Under the pieces are notes generated by a model, which was not told where the DNA came from, did not search any database, and was given only the letters and a program-made list of their open reading frames with translations. Made by a program: the position numbers and the translations under genes. 64,000 nucleotides of DNA from Acholoe squamosa (Eukaryota > Annelida > Polychaeta > Phyllodocida > Polynoidae). Location: the NCBI GenBank assembly GCA_949317995.1, contig OX439035.1, forward strand, positions 81,717,959-81,781,958, read 5' to 3'. Shown here in pieces: positions 61,620 through 64,000 of this stretch; positions within the stretch are counted from its first letter, which is position 1; each line of letters starts with the position of its first letter.

Positions 61620-62300
61620 TCATACAGGACAGGGTATGGCACCTAAAAACAGACTATATATAGGGACGAGCACAGGGCTTATGTAAGCCTATACAGGCAG
61701 TGGTGTGGTATCTAAAGGGACACTTCTATACAGGGAAGACAATATTACAACAGTAGGCATATACAGGACTGGGTATAACACCTAGAAACAGGCTATATAA
61801 TATATAGGAATGAGCACAGGACTAAAGTAAGCCTATACAGGTCGTGGTGTGTTATCTAATTGTATAAACCAGAATGTATTGCCCTATATTCAGTTGAGGA
61901 ATGAAAGAAAAGTTTGAATCTACATTAACAGGAATATTCCCTTTATTCAGTATATAACGGTATTCAACTCCAGTAGACATTATACAGGTCGGAGTGTGTC
62001 ACCTAGCCGTCAAGAGTAAGAAGGACACTGACATCGTGCTGAAATAGGAATAGAATAGAAGCTTGCCCCACAGGGCTATGAATAAATATTTTATCAATTT
62101 CAAATTATTTTAGTATGAAAGGTGGCTATGCTCCGTTCTTAACAGAGAGAAGGGAGGGACTGGACCAATGCATGATAAACTGAGTGGGAGCGCAGTGTGG
62201 CACCTAAAAACAGACTGTTATTATAAGGCCAGCTAAGAGGCCTACACCCATATACGGCACATGGCTATTGTATTATTGACCAATGAGAGGCATCCCTGGC
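61620..62300. repeat. Decayed copies of the 69-bp satellite unit
   Basis: Phrases cctatacagg, ggtggtgtgg, cacctaaaaacagact and tatataggga recur irregularly (61620-61870 and 62190-62230). They match the clearer array at 62758-63085. Confidence 0.55.
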
Positions 62301-62419
62301 ATATACTGCGGAGTCGGGGGCTGAAGGTGTTAGTCATAGTGCCGTCGGGGTCTAATGGCGGCCCCCAGCTGATAATGGCTATGTGAGCTATAGTGGTTTG
62401 GTCAAAATCAGACTGTATC

Positions 62420-62656
62420 TACCGTAAACTCCCTTGTATAAGATGCGTCCTCTACGCCAAACAAAATGCTGGGGAGTCTTATAGCTTTCTCTCAAGTTGG
62501 GGGTGCGTCTTATACGAGGGGTAATTTTTCTATAGAAATGTACTAATCTTACAAATTTCAGCATTAAAATGTTCGTCTTATACGCGAAAATGCATGTGCT
62601 GAGTTTGGGGTGCGTCTTCTACGCGCAGCGCGTCTTCTACGCGGGAGATTACGGTA
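62420..62656. mobile_element. MITE K, copy 2
   Basis: taccgtaaactcccttgtat faces cgcgggagattacggta. Inside are gcgtcttatacg-like words in both halves (gatgcgtcctctacgcc; gcgtcttctacgcgcagcgc). Same family as 27420-27628. About 237 bp. Confidence 0.8.
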
Positions 62657-62757
62657 GTGATTTTGAAGAACAGAACTAAGGTTCATTCCACTACTAAATA
62701 AAGGGAATATTGAGCTTAATTTAGTGATGTAGAAGAGCAGTTTGATTCCTTCTCCTG

Positions 62758-63085
62758 TTGGCTATATAGGAAAGAGCAAATAACTCCAGTAGGCCTATAC
62801 AGGTCGAGGGTGGCACCAATAAACAAACTTCCTATATAGGAAAGAGCAAGTAACTCCAGTCGGCCTATAAAGCTCAGGAGTGGCATCTCGGGAGTGGCAT
62901 CTAAAACCATACTCCTATATAGGAAAGAGCATGTCACTCCAGTAGGCCTATACAGCTCGGGGGTGGCACCTATAAACAGACTCCTATATAGGAAAGAGCA
63001 TGTCACTCCAGGAGGCCTATACAGGTCAGGGGGTGGCACCTATAAACAGACTCCTATATAGGAAAGAGCAGTAGGCCCATAAAGG
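62758..63085. repeat. Minisatellite of about 69 bp with a TCCTATATAGGA palindrome
   Basis: The palindrome lies at 62830, 62913, 62982 and 63052 (a partial one at 62762). Each is followed by aagagca, ctccagtaggcctatac and ggtggcacc. Periods are about 68-70 bp, with one 83-bp unit that has a short internal repeat. The 107-codon minus-strand ORF here is a by-product of the repeat. Confidence 0.85.
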
Positions 63086-64000
63086 TGTTTGATTCTTCTA
63101 ACCATTTATTAGGTTCTAATCTATATGGAATAGCATTCTGTTTTTTTTTCTTTATTCAGTTGAGTAGAATAAAAGGATTAGTTGGCTCCCTTTACCTACT
63201 GAATAAATGGAAATATCCCTTTATTCAGTAGCCTTAGCTGATTATAACAGTACACAACACAAGTAGTTGTACACCATTCTGTGTGCACGCTCCTATATAT
63301 ATTGGGAAGAACATTATGCCTGCAGTATGCCTATACAGATCGTGGTTGGAGACCAGAAATATAAATACTATATATGCCACTGTAAAGTAAAAATGTAGCT
63401 TCCTCCCAGGGCCACCTATCTAGGATAGAATAGAAGACTCTGAAATTCATGTTGAATTTAATTCATAGCTTTACAAGGAAAGCTTATATTCTATTACAGA
63501 TTAGTAGCCCTGCGGGGCAAACTTCTATTCTATAGCCAGTATAGGCCTACTATAGTCACATGCTGTTCCCTATATAGCAGTCTGCTTTTAAGTGCCACGC
63601 CCAACTTGTTTCATATACTGTGTCTGCCTGTACAAAATATAATCCCTTACCTCACCCTTCATCTACTACACCTTATGTCTAAAGGCAGCTCCATATATAG
63701 CAGTATGTTTATAGATGTAACAGCCCGCCCCAGTGCAGCCGGATAGGGATATGAGTAGGGACCTGTTGGTACTGTTCTGCATGAGTTGAGTGGATAACAA
63801 CCCCCTCCCTTAGCTGGGCACCTACTGTAACTGCCATACTCGTAGTACGAGTATGGGAGTTGCAGCAGATCGCCAACTAACCCCCCCCCCTCCCTTCACC
63901 TGATCTCCTTGAATGCACTAGTACAATATCTGGCCATGGGGTGGCACCACTGAGTAGAGAGAATACAATTTCATTCCAGTTACACAATCCAAGTTCCATG
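63086..64000. other. Non-coding right edge with scattered satellite remnants
   Basis: Satellite-like phrases occur at 63288-63345 and, inverted, at 63535-63605. cctttattcagta words (63140-63235) also occur near 61945. A small palindrome actcgtagtacgagt lies at 63838-63852. No gene seen. Confidence 0.45.

Noticed and set aside
62716-63039. 107-codon minus-strand ORF with repeated peptide
   Set aside because: It is a translation of the 69-bp tandem repeat. The unit has no coding signature.

Overview
This is animal nuclear DNA, most likely from a marine invertebrate. Coding sequence is sparse and interrupted by GT-AG introns. The repeat content is extremely high (tRNA-derived SINE, LINE, DIRS-like and Gypsy-like fossils, about twenty small inverted-repeat transposons). 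The short word aggcctat recurs, as I would expect in echinoderm, hemichordate, amphioxus or mollusc DNA. The sequence alone does not fix the phylum. There is no sign of bacterial or viral gene organisation.

Host genes are few. The left edge holds the 3' end of a WD-repeat gene (+ strand, three exons, 1-2860), possibly of the NACHT-WD (NWD) kind. On the minus strand follow a CD225/dispanin-like two-membrane-span protein (6745-6314) and two phase-matched exons of an unknown gene (8173-7583). A decayed NADAR-domain ORF lies at 15757-14984. A membrane-anchored Mab-21/cGAS-like nucleotidyltransferase lies at 21695-20112. On the right are the 3' exons of a GH5 endoglycoceramidase-like gene containing a 374-bp tandem duplication (56298-57431, +). 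It runs tail to tail with the last four small exons of an unrecognised minus-strand gene (61566-59930).

The rest is mobile DNA, often nested. 10.0-14 kb: a hairpin element cluster, then a DIRS-like fossil abutting a LINE that is itself split by a TA-flanked MITE. 22.9-27.6 kb: a foldback element touching a MITE that contains a SINE with a perfect 13-bp target duplication, then further inverted-repeat elements nested in one another. About 31.5-42.8 kb: a Gypsy-like fossil holding three insertions. About 43.7-54.3 kb: a second, different Gypsy-like fossil flanked by gag-like zinc-finger coding debris. All LTR and DIRS material is old and broken.

The most notable pattern is shared by many unrelated-looking small DNA transposons here. 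Each has terminal inverted repeats, and just inside them an array of one short word in both orientations, with a different word in each family (GACTAA, TGATCA, GTCGTCA, TCAAC, GCCCA, a 21-bp CATACGGACC unit, CGTTTTCGCAA, AAACGTG, CTTATACGCG, GCGTTGACTAACGC). They fall into terminal-sequence groups (CACAGAAAA/CACTGAAAA with TA flanks; CCCAGT with 2-bp flanks). They look like one architectural class in which family-specific transposase or host-factor sites have diversified.
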